Shown piece after piece: positions 48,194 through 55,653 of a DNA stretch of 64,000 nucleotides (its first letter is position 1; every line of letters begins with the position of its first letter). Under the pieces are notes generated by a model that saw only the letters and a list, made by a program, of their open reading frames with translations, searched no databases and was not told where the DNA came from. The stretch comes from Shimia sp. Alg240-R146 (GTDB taxonomy: Bacteria > Pseudomonadota > Alphaproteobacteria > Rhodobacterales > Rhodobacteraceae). Made by a program: the position numbers and the translations under genes. The DNA is taken from contig NZ_CAMZOK010000003.1 in the NCBI RefSeq assembly GCF_947331465.1, positions 248,001 to 312,000 on the forward strand, written 5' to 3'.

Positions 48194-50086
48194 TTATCCT
48201 TCAGCGGCCTTTTCCATAAATCGCTCAACTTTTTCTGTTCCAGCCTGATAGTCGCTTAAACTGGATTGATCGCCGGATTGGGCATCTTGCCAGCCAGAGA
48301 CCATTGCATGGACCTCTTCGCGACGTTTACCTCCGCCACTAGTAGCATCATGAGCGGCCTCTCTCGGCACTTCCAATGCCCCAATTTTCGTCTCCAGCGC
48401 CTTGATCTGCCCTTGCAGGCCGCGCATTTGATCCCCTGCTGAAGGATATGGCAAATCACCGGTCTGCTTGTCGAAGATCTGCTGAAAGAACCGGTCCTCA
48501 TAGTATTTTATCCGCCTGGCTCGTACGGGCATTTGCGCGTCGACGACCAGAACAATGTCATCAAGATCCATGCGCCGCGCCTCATCCTCGGGTAGCAACG
48601 CGGTCTCTTCGGTCCGTTCAGACATGCTGCGCCCCGCGAACGGGTTGCGGCCGACCGACCGTGAGCGGGTCACAACGCGCTTGGTGGTTTTGCCAACGGC
48701 TTTGCTGAGCTCCTCAATCGTCTTTTCATCTGAGGGGGTCAGATAGAGCTTGATGCCCGCGTTGCCCTGCAAGGCGCGGCGGGCATTTTCGCCATAGATT
48801 TCATCTAGCGCCGGGATCGTCTGTGTGACGATTGCGAGATTGGCGCGGTAGGATCGCAGGGTTTCGATGCTATCCAGAACGATGGGCATTTTGCCGAGGC
48901 GGTTGAACTCATCGAGCATGATCATCACCGGCCAGGGCTCGTCCTTGCCAGGTTCATGATCCTGGAGCGATGCCAGCAAGTCCGAAAAGAACAAGCGGAT
49001 CAGCGGCGCGAGGGGTTTCACCATGAGTGGTTCAACCACGAGATAGACCGAAAGCGGCGTCTTTCGGATGTCGCGAAAATCGAAGTCTGAAGTTGCTGTT
49101 GCGCGATCGATGGCAGGGTTCGACCATTGCTTGAGGCCAGATGTCATCAAGAGCGACAGATAAGAGGTGAGCGTGTCGTTGTTGGTCGAGGCCATGCGCA
49201 CGAAGATCAGCTTCGCGGCTGGATTGACCACTTCATCGGCGCGGCGGCGATATTCCTTTTGCTTGTCCCCGCCAGACGCGGTGATGCGGTAGATCTCGCC
49301 CAGGGTCGGGCGCGTTCGCTCGAACGCCAAAAGCCCTGCCGCCACGAATAGGTCAATACCGCCATCGAGGAGCCCCTGGACGCGATCGTTTTCGGCTTGA
49401 AGGAACAGCGAAGCCAAGAGCTGCAGCTCCATCTGCTGGCGGTCGACATTTTCGAGCGCCGATATGCGCAGCAAAGGGTTGTACCGGTGCGAGCGGCCAT
49501 CCTTCCAGTCTGTGGGCGCGAACCGGAATACCTTGTCACCCTGCGCGGCCCTGTGGCGGGCAGTTGCCTCAAAGTTCTCGCCCTTCACGTCGAGAACCAC
49601 AGCACTGCCCTGATAGGTTAGCAAGTTCGGAATGACAAAACCCGTCGTCTTGCCGCGTCCGGTCGGGGCCACGATAAGTGCATGGGGGAAGACTTTGGAC
49701 ATGACAAAGGGTTTGCGGCTCTTGGGCTTACCCATCTTGCCAAGAACAAACCCATGGCCTGGCTTGCCAAAAAAGCCGTTCCGTTTCATCTCGGACATGT
49801 GCTGCCAGTGGGTTTCACCGAATTTGGTCAGCGCGTCATTCATCAAGACAGCGCTGAGCAAGACACCGGCACCGGAGCTGATCCCGACAATCAAGTGAAC
49901 AATCTGTATATCACTCGAATGGGTCGTGCGAAGCCCTCCATAACCACGCGCCAGCATCAGAAAATCGATTTCCGCCCCGACCCCGAACCAGCGGAACGTC
50001 AGAAATGCCGACGCTAGAACATACCCGAGCATCGCGCCCAGAAGAGCAAAGCTCATGACGCCGAGTGCGATCCGCGCCTTACCCAT
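48194..50086 (-). CDS. virD4: VirD4/TraG coupling protein
   Basis: A 630-residue type IV coupling ATPase that delivers the relaxosome to the channel. Two N-terminal transmembrane segments (about 8-30 and 62-84) precede Walker A LIVAPTGRGKTTGFVIPNLL (about 140) and AVVLDVKGENFEATARHRA, then Walker B PVMIMLDEFNRLGKMPIV. The C-terminal 100 residues are helical and charged. It overlaps the relaxase gene by 8 bp. Confidence 0.95.
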   Translation of the reverse strand: MGKARIALGVMSFALLGAMLGYVLASAFLTFRWFGVGAEIDFLMLARGYGGLRTTHSSDIQIVHLIVGISSGAGVLLSAVLMNDALTKFGETHWQHMSEMKRNGFFGKPGHGFVLGKMGKPKSRKPFVMSKVFPHALIVAPTGRGKTTGFVIPNLLTYQGSAVVLDVKGENFEATARHRAAQGDKVFRFAPTDWKDGRSHRYNPLLRISALENVDRQQMELQLLASLFLQAENDRVQGLLDGGIDLFVAAGLLAFERTRPTLGEIYRITASGGDKQKEYRRRADEVVNPAAKLIFVRMASTNNDTLTSYLSLLMTSGLKQWSNPAIDRATATSDFDFRDIRKTPLSVYLVVEPLMVKPLAPLIRLFFSDLLASLQDHEPGKDEPWPVMIMLDEFNRLGKMPIVLDSIETLRSYRANLAIVTQTIPALDEIYGENARRALQGNAGIKLYLTPSDEKTIEELSKAVGKTTKRVVTRSRSVGRNPFAGRSMSERTEETALLPEDEARRMDLDDIVLVVDAQMPVRARRIKYYEDRFFQQIFDKQTGDLPYPSAGDQMRGLQGQIKALETKIGALEVPREAAHDATSGGGKRREEVHAMVSGWQDAQSGDQSSLSDYQAGTEKVERFMEKAAEG

Positions 50087-51887
50087 GCGTCACACCCTTT
50101 TCGCCATCGGCATCGACGTGCCTCTCGCGTCGGACGTCTATTTCTTCATTGGCGATTTCGTCGAGGACATGCTCCATCGCAACACTGTTTGCCAGCGCAG
50201 CATCGGTCTGCAGATAGGCCTTGGCCGCATAGAGACGGTCCAGACGATCTTCGATATGTTCGTCCAGCGCCGTCTCATCGCCAATCGCCAAGTCCTGGGT
50301 GCCCTCTTCACCGACCAGTTCCTCCATCTCAGCACGCAAGGTCTCGCGTTCCAGATCGTTTCGGAATGGATCTGTGGTTGGGTCGTCCCTCATACGGCTC
50401 AGGAAATCAGCCGTGGTCGGCGGCAACCCGTCGACTATGGCTTCCTGCCGGTCGGCCTCCACCGCCCCACTGTCCTTGAGAACTTCAGCATCGGCCAACA
50501 AACGACCCAAATCACGGTGCACCTGGTCGAGGCGGTCGATCGCCTTCTCCAGTTCATCGGCGCGTGACAGGTCAAAGCCCTCTTTGTCGGCAATTACCTT
50601 CAGATCCTGTCCAAGCCATTGCCGTTCCAGCGCGGCATTACCTGCGCCAATTTCGACACGACGCGTCACCTCCTGCGCGTCAATGCCGGTGCCTTTCAAA
50701 GCCTGTTCAAGACGTTCGGCGAGCGTTGGATCCCGCAAGGCACCTTGGGCCTCGGCCTGAATGTTCGCGGCCGAATAAATCCCACTCTTGGACGCATCCT
50801 CAAGCAAGGTTTGGGACTGCGTTCCCATTGGGCTGAGATGTGACAGTGAACGATAGATGTCGTTCAGCTCATGCTCGAGCGCTGCACGCCGATCGACCGG
50901 GGCGTCTGCAACAATGCGTTCGGCTTGGTTGATTTTGTCATGAAAGGCATCCACGATCTCATCAAACGAATGCTGTTCTTCGGCCATACCATATACCTTT
51001 CCATCTGCTTCAATCGGTTTGCCCTGCCGCAAAAGCGTCGCCGCCTTATCCAAGGCTGCTGCAATGTCATGCTGGTTCTCACGCGAGGCCTCGGCCGCCA
51101 GTCCGCGATAAAGCCGCGCGTTCTGTGCTACCTCACGCAAGGCATGGTCGAGCTCTGGACCAACGCGCTCGCGCTCGGTCAGTTTTTGGCCCGTGGCTTC
51201 TGCGCGACGTTGGTCAACATCGCTTGGCCTCTTTGTCGTGATCCCGCGCTCGAGCTTTCGCGTCGCCTCAAGGCGCAGCCCATAGCAGTCCGACACCTCA
51301 ACCATCGCCTCCCGAAAACTGTCGTAGTTGAAGTGGTGCCCTTCCTTCAGAAAGAAGAACTCCCCGTCCTTGCTGCGCCGGTTCAGAACAATATGCGCGT
51401 GCGGGTGGTCCCGATCCTCATGCACGGCCGCGATGTAGTCGAAGTGACTGCCTTCGCCCTGAAAGAACCGCTCGCAAATCTCGCGCGTGATCTCGGCGAC
51501 ATCCGCGCCGCGCGTGCCAATCGGGAAGGCCATCAGGAGATGCGAGGTGTGCCCCAGCTTCGGGTGGAACCCCTCATTCCACTGCGCCGAAAACCGGCGC
51601 GTAACCTGCTCGATCTCTTTGGCTGACAGGACGCTTTGGCCGTCATAAGTGCCACGGCTGTCGATGATAAAGCTCGACTTGGTGGTCAGGTATTCCAGCT
51701 GATTGCGCAGCTGCGCTTTGTTGTGTGTGCCGCCGTCCCGGATCGCTTTGAAGATCGCGGGAGAATGCCCCATGGCCGCGCGCGCCATCTGCTTGGCACG
51801 GGCGCGTGGCACACTGCCGCGAATGCGGCTCCAGTCGCGATCAAAGAAGGCCTCCTGCGCGGCGGCAACAGCGCTATTCCGGGCCAT
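50079..51887 (-). CDS. virD2: VirD2-type relaxase (MOBP)
   Basis: A 602-residue relaxase. The N-terminal 250 residues are the nuclease: SFIIDSRGTYDGQSVLSAKE near the nucleophile region and the metal motif AAVHEDRDHPHAHIVLNRRS (H-x-D-x-D-H-x-H-x-H). The rest is helical, acidic in parts, and likely binds the coupling protein. ATG at 51887 with GGGAGG upstream is preferred to a start at 51932. It overlaps the accessory gene by 14 bp and virD4 by 8 bp. It is unrelated to the ColE1-type relaxase at 6538. Confidence 0.93.
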   Translation of the reverse strand: MARNSAVAAAQEAFFDRDWSRIRGSVPRARAKQMARAAMGHSPAIFKAIRDGGTHNKAQLRNQLEYLTTKSSFIIDSRGTYDGQSVLSAKEIEQVTRRFSAQWNEGFHPKLGHTSHLLMAFPIGTRGADVAEITREICERFFQGEGSHFDYIAAVHEDRDHPHAHIVLNRRSKDGEFFFLKEGHHFNYDSFREAMVEVSDCYGLRLEATRKLERGITTKRPSDVDQRRAEATGQKLTERERVGPELDHALREVAQNARLYRGLAAEASRENQHDIAAALDKAATLLRQGKPIEADGKVYGMAEEQHSFDEIVDAFHDKINQAERIVADAPVDRRAALEHELNDIYRSLSHLSPMGTQSQTLLEDASKSGIYSAANIQAEAQGALRDPTLAERLEQALKGTGIDAQEVTRRVEIGAGNAALERQWLGQDLKVIADKEGFDLSRADELEKAIDRLDQVHRDLGRLLADAEVLKDSGAVEADRQEAIVDGLPPTTADFLSRMRDDPTTDPFRNDLERETLRAEMEELVGEEGTQDLAIGDETALDEHIEDRLDRLYAAKAYLQTDAALANSVAMEHVLDEIANEEIDVRRERHVDADGEKGVTHG

Positions 51888-52464
51888 CGGCAATGCCTCC
51901 CAGAACGCGGGCAACCTCGCCGGACAGCGCACTTCGGCGGCGCTGCGCCATGTCCTGAACTTGGTCAGCGATGTCGAAGATCAGCCCGGCCAATGCGCGT
52001 ACTTGGGCATGTGCGGAGTTGCCATAAGGCGGTGTCTTGCCCTGGCGCTTTGCCTCGTTCAGGCGCTGCGCAATCTGGTTGATATTGTTGCCGGTGCGAT
52101 TGAGCGAGGCCGATAGTCCCTGCATTTGGCTCGCCAGTTCATCGTCAGGAACGAAGAGATCGTTTGAGGCATGGATCAGCCGCCGAAGCCCCTCCGCACG
52201 GCTGGTGATTTCGTGCCGCGTCAGCACGGCATCAAAGCTCGCCAGCTCCTTTGGTGTGAGCCGGACATTCACCAGTTCAGAGCGCACGCGCGCATCAAGC
52301 TTGCGGCTTTGATCGGCCTTCAATGTGTAGAAGATGCTGCGGGTCGTGACGCCGAATTCGCGCGCCAGATCCTCGATCGGGACACCTTCGGCACGCTTGC
52401 GTACGATAGCAAAACGCTGGTTTTGCGTCAGTCGCTTGTGCCGTGGTGAGCGCGCTCGGCCCAT
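51874..52464 (-). CDS. MobC-like accessory protein with extra N-terminal HTH
   Basis: A 196-residue relaxosome protein. Residues about 8-50 form a homeodomain-like HTH (TQNQRFAIVRKRAEGVPIED then REFGVTTRSIFYTLKADQ), followed by a ribbon-helix-helix segment (VNVRLTPKELASFDAVLTRH) and the MobC-type NRTGNNINQIAQRLNEAKR. Two DNA-binding parts fit a protein that binds oriT and may also regulate the operon. It is the first gene of the leftward mob operon; an operator lies 74 bp upstream. Confidence 0.85.
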   Translation of the reverse strand: MGRARSPRHKRLTQNQRFAIVRKRAEGVPIEDLAREFGVTTRSIFYTLKADQSRKLDARVRSELVNVRLTPKELASFDAVLTRHEITSRAEGLRRLIHASNDLFVPDDELASQMQGLSASLNRTGNNINQIAQRLNEAKRQGKTPPYGNSAHAQVRALAGLIFDIADQVQDMAQRRRSALSGEVARVLGGIADGPE

Positions 52465-52512
52465 GTGAAGTAATCACCCCTATTTCTTGCCAGCATCATA
52501 CAGGCAGCCCTG

Positions 52513-52557
52513 TTATGGCACTTCGCCATAATTGATTCAATATTATAATATTGTATC
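52513..52557. promoter_or_regulatory. Operator region of the relaxase operon
   Basis: CAATATTATAATATTG (52538-52553) is a perfect 16-bp palindrome, almost the same as the one before virB at 35383. Beside it, TTATGGC (52513-52519) and GCCATAA (52525-52531) are perfect 7-bp arms with a 5-bp loop. Both lie between the divergent MobC-like gene and the gene at 52669. A shared regulator of transfer genes is the simplest reading. Confidence 0.7.
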
Positions 52558-52668
52558 AACTGCCGGTATTCCGTTTGGAGCAGCCATAGGCTGCTACCGC
52601 CAGATGCTTGCGCTGACACAGACCGGCGCTACACTGGCGATATTGTTTTTTGTTTTGTGAGGTTCGAT

Positions 52669-53190
52669 ATGGGGCGCGGCGGCTATTCAGGTGGCAGCAC
52701 AATCATTTACCCAGGCGGGCGCGGCTGGTCTTATGACCCGCTTTCTCCGATGACAGGACCCAAGGGCAAGAAAGGCAAGAAGAAAGCCAAAGCCAAGAAG
52801 CCCAAAAACGTGCCGACAAGCGAAGACTTTCTAGAGCATTTTTCCCTGTCGTGTGCCTGCTGCAGAATTTTGGGAATTGAGTGGCCTAGTATCGGCGACG
52901 ACAAGCGTCGAAACCCGCTTCTGGATGCGAAAAGCAACGGGTACCACAAGCCTTTCCGGCAAAAAGTTGGAAGGCAAAGAAAGAAAGCAAATCGGATTCT
53001 TTTGTCCTATGCGGCTCAATGTGCCGCCTCAGATAAAAAAGGCGAAATGCGACCCAAAATCCCAAAATCGATTAGGTTTGCAGCTGAGGTTTCGAGTTTT
53101 TCGTCTCGGCTGGAGCAGAGGATTAAGGAGCAAAAGAACCCTCCGCACGAGCAGGCCGATGCCGACAACTCGCCCCAAACCGTGAAGTGA
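52669..53190 (+). CDS. Lys-rich hypothetical protein, probable insertion
   Basis: A 173-residue basic protein starting M-G-R-G-G-Y-S-G-G-S-T-I-I-Y-P-G-G. A Lys-rich stretch (PKGKKGKKKAKAKKPKN) is followed by a Cys-rich part (SLSCACCRILGIEWPSIGDD), a helix and a polar tail. I do not recognise it. ATG at 52669 has GAGG 8 bp upstream. It runs opposite to both neighbouring operons, and its 3' end replaces the end of a leftward gene (see 53016-53237), so it was probably inserted. Confidence 0.55.
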   Translation: MGRGGYSGGSTIIYPGGRGWSYDPLSPMTGPKGKKGKKKAKAKKPKNVPTSEDFLEHFSLSCACCRILGIEWPSIGDDKRRNPLLDAKSNGYHKPFRQKVGRQRKKANRILLSYAAQCAASDKKGEMRPKIPKSIRFAAEVSSFSSRLEQRIKEQKNPPHEQADADNSPQTVK

Positions 53191-53237
53191 ACGCGGTTGC
53201 CCGCGTCCACTGCTGTTTTGATCTCGTCCAAAGTCAT
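53016..53237 (-). pseudogene. Truncated small plasmid gene (MTLDEIK family)
   Basis: The first 18 residues (M-T-L-D-E-I-K-T-A-V-D-A-G-N-R-V-H-F) have the form of a small protein common on alphaproteobacterial plasmids. After H-F the frame stays open to 53016 but the sequence is now the antisense of the 52669-53190 gene, so the native C-terminus is lost. The ATG overlaps the stop of the preceding gene (ATGA), which shows it once belonged to the ardC operon. Confidence 0.5.
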
Positions 53238-53437
53238 CGCAGCGCCTCCTCAAGGATTGCGAGAGCCCCAAGACAATCGTCGATATAGGGCTGCTCTTCG
53301 CCGTCCAGATCGTTCAGCTCCAGTCGGTTCAATACTGCGTAAAGCGTGGCGCGCGCCTCGCGGGCGGCGCTTCGCAAGCTGACCGCATCTTCCAGACGCG
53401 CGGTCCCGAAATCATCGCTGTGATAGTCAGGGGTCAT
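53234..53437 (-). CDS. Small conserved hypothetical of the ardC operon
   Basis: A 67-residue acidic helical protein: M-T-P-D-Y-H-S-D-D-F-G-T-A-R-L-E-D-A, then LRSAAREARATLYAVLNRLE and a final helix LGALAILEEALR. I do not recognise a function. It overlaps ardC by 4 bp at its start and the truncated gene by 4 bp at its end, so the three were one operon. Its acidity fits an anti-restriction or DNA-mimic partner, but that is speculation. Confidence 0.6.
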   Translation of the reverse strand: MTPDYHSDDFGTARLEDAVSLRSAAREARATLYAVLNRLELNDLDGEEQPYIDDCLGALAILEEALR

Positions 53438-54312
53438 GCTGCCACCTCCTTGCTCTGACCTGCTGCTTGCAAAACAAAGTCGGCAGCTTTCTGCGCTTCA
53501 GATGCCGCACGAAAAATCGCCCGTTTGTCCTCTTTGAGCGCTTTCAACCACCCTTCGACATAGGCGGCGCTTTGGTCAAATTCCGGCGCGACGCCGATCT
53601 GAGCCCCAAGGAAACAAGCACCGATTTCTGCCACGAGCTCTTCAAAGGCATAGGCTTCGCGGTTCGCAAATTTCGTGATCCGCTCCAGCCGCGCTTCGCT
53701 GCCAGTCCAATGGATCACTTCGTGGGCCAACGTCCCATAGTAGCCTGCCGCATTGTGAAAGGTGGCAATCGGCGGCATGTGAATGTAATCTTTGGCCGGG
53801 CTGTAATAGGCGCGCGGGTCATCACTGGTGAGGATCTCCGCCCCCGTCCGGCCAAAGAACGCCTCAAGCTCGGGATCTTCCGCCGTGCCAAGATCGCGCG
53901 GTGCTTCGGGCCGGATGTAGTAGTCCTCGGGCAAACCTTCGATCTGATCCGCATTGAAGACGCGGTAGGCGCGCGCATAGGGCAGCTCCTCCTCGATACC
54001 CAATTCGTTATCTCTAGTGAACGTCCCGTATTTGACCACGGTCGACGACGTTTCGCCTTTGCGGACTTGGCCGCCCAGCTCCTGCGCCTGTTTGTAGGTC
54101 ATCCAGCGGCTGGACACATAGCCATGCTTCGCCGCCATGACCCAGAGCATCAGGATGTTAATCCCGCGATACTCTTCACCGTTGTGTCGGGTTGGCAGGG
54201 TAACGCCGGACGCGCTCCCAGTCCACGGCTTGCGCCATGGCGGCGTGCCTGCCTCGATCTCTGCAATAATGGTGTCGGTGACGTGGGCATAAACATCAAA
54301 CTTCGGTGCCAT
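53434..54312 (-). CDS. ardC: ArdC-type antirestriction protein
   Basis: A 292-residue protein. The N-terminal ssDNA-binding (DUF1738) part starts KFDVYAHVTDTIIAEIEAGT and contains the PPWRKPW motif and RGINILMLWVMAAKHGYVSS with RWMTYKQAQELGGQVRKGE. The C-terminal zincin-like part has YYGTLAHEVIHWTGSEARLE (H-E-x-x-H) and a later FEELVAEIGACFLG (third ligand region). ArdC proteins protect incoming plasmid DNA from restriction during conjugation. The promoter must lie in the structured gap to the right. Confidence 0.9.
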   Translation of the reverse strand: MAPKFDVYAHVTDTIIAEIEAGTPPWRKPWTGSASGVTLPTRHNGEEYRGINILMLWVMAAKHGYVSSRWMTYKQAQELGGQVRKGETSSTVVKYGTFTRDNELGIEEELPYARAYRVFNADQIEGLPEDYYIRPEAPRDLGTAEDPELEAFFGRTGAEILTSDDPRAYYSPAKDYIHMPPIATFHNAAGYYGTLAHEVIHWTGSEARLERITKFANREAYAFEELVAEIGACFLGAQIGVAPEFDQSAAYVEGWLKALKEDKRAIFRAASEAQKAADFVLQAAGQSKEVAA

Positions 54313-54815
54313 TTGTGGCCTCCTCGATCAAAGTGACGCGGGTGAGGCTTTGCGCCCCCTTCCGCCGATGGGCTGCGCCTCGGCCACCTGATCTGACCGA
54401 ATACGCATGTATTCGGCGGAACAGAGTGGGAGAGGGCAAAGCCCGACCCACGGCCTTGAACGGGGCTGTCAATCGGCCACATTTGCGAAGAAAATGTCTG
54501 CGCCGAAATCGGACGACAATTTGCCCCGCGAGGAATGGCTCGCCTGCGAGACAGGGGAAATTGGTGGCTGATTTCGGGGATGGACTAAGGTTGACCGACC
54601 CGGTCAGGGATGTTGGGCGGACCAAACAATTAGAAAGATGCCTGGATTGGGGTGAGCGGGCCCTGGGCCCGTTGAGCCCCGGTCTAGTCGATTGACATCA
54701 GAGTCCGCGCACTAAAGCGCGGTTCCTTAAATCGGAGATCCCGCATGATACTAACTCCAAACTCAACTAGAACAGCGGAAAATAAACCAGCGTTACCTAC
54801 GCAAACCACAGAAAG
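54313..54815. other. Gene-free, inverted-repeat-rich region
   Basis: No supported gene in 503 bp. Within about 54345-54440 the arms are nested: G-C-T-T-T-G-C with A-G-G-G-C-A-A-A-G-C on the outside, TCCGCCGA/TCGGCGGA (54361-54368, 54412-54419) as a perfect 8-bp pair, and CCGAATACGCATGTATTCGG (54397-54416), a perfect 8-bp-arm palindrome. The inner two compete, so it can form alternative structures. The promoter of ardC, an oriT, an origin or a structured RNA are possible. The rest (54440-54815) shows nothing clear. Confidence 0.45.
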
Positions 54816-55652
54816 CTAGTCGCGAAGAAAAACAACCGAAGACACGTTTGGCTTCTCAACGAACACCCCATCGGGCTGAAACGCGACAACAAGATCGAGC
54901 AGATTCTCTAAAAGCTCTTTGATGTTGCGCCTGTAGGGCGCGGGATCATCATATACATCCGTGTGAAGTTTCTTCGAAAGCCAACCAAATGAAGCCGACC
55001 CACCATTTTCCTCAACAGAACGTATCAGCCATAAATATGCAGGACTTACTTTGAACTTTTCAATGTCGTTCCACCTAAAACTGTCTGCGGTTGTGTTTTG
55101 AGGGAAGTCGGAACAGTATAAATCCCTTTCTTCAACAAAGATCGATTCAGGCCAGCTAGCGAGAGCGTTACTAGAAACAGTATCCAGCTGCTCGATGAAT
55201 TCCTGCATTGCAATGAGTCGAGCATGATTGATCTCTGTTCCTTGGGACCACAGATTCTCGGCTATTTCTGCATCACGAGCTGTAGGCTTACCTTCCGTGC
55301 TAAGTTCATCATTACAATACCCAACTAGAGCCAAACCTTTACCAGTGAGGTTGGCGCTTCCTACAAACAGTTTTTCGTCAAAAAAATACAATTTCACGTG
55401 CAGCGCAGACGACAACCTAACTTCAAAACCAGCATCAAGAGCACTTCTCAACGCTGCGAGCGAACATGCACCTGTAACAACGTCTCTGAGGTCACAGCGC
55501 ACTAGTAAGCGATCTGAGCTGAACTCACGTCGATGTCCAAGTACAAAATCAATACCGGGTTGAGATACGAAGGCACTGTAAATCCAGCACCTTCGTGAAT
55601 CCGAAAACTGTTGCTTCAATCTACTTTTCAGCTCTGCAGTTGGGAGAAGCAT
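54816..55652 (-). CDS. PLD-type nuclease, restriction-like effector
   Basis: A 278-residue protein of the phospholipase D superfamily. It has one HKD motif, SALHVKLYFFDEKLFVGSAN (H-x-K-x4-D, then G-S-x-N), followed by L-T-G-K-G. One motif per chain suggests a dimer, as in Nuc or BfiI/NgoFVII-type restriction nucleases. The C-terminal half (about 170-278) is helical with a winged-helix-like end, perhaps for DNA or partner binding. It is the last gene of the operon, 1 bp after the GHKL ATPase gene. Confidence 0.75.
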   Translation of the reverse strand: MLLPTAELKSRLKQQFSDSRRCWIYSAFVSQPGIDFVLGHRREFSSDRLLVRCDLRDVVTGACSLAALRSALDAGFEVRLSSALHVKLYFFDEKLFVGSANLTGKGLALVGYCNDELSTEGKPTARDAEIAENLWSQGTEINHARLIAMQEFIEQLDTVSSNALASWPESIFVEERDLYCSDFPQNTTADSFRWNDIEKFKVSPAYLWLIRSVEENGGSASFGWLSKKLHTDVYDDPAPYRRNIKELLENLLDLVVAFQPDGVFVEKPNVSSVVFLRD

Positions 55653-55653
55653 A

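Noticed and set aside
54306-54695. 129-residue plus-strand frame before the PLD gene
   Set aside because: Arg/Pro-rich frame over inverted repeats, with the ATG inside ardC antisense and no ribosome-binding site or domain.
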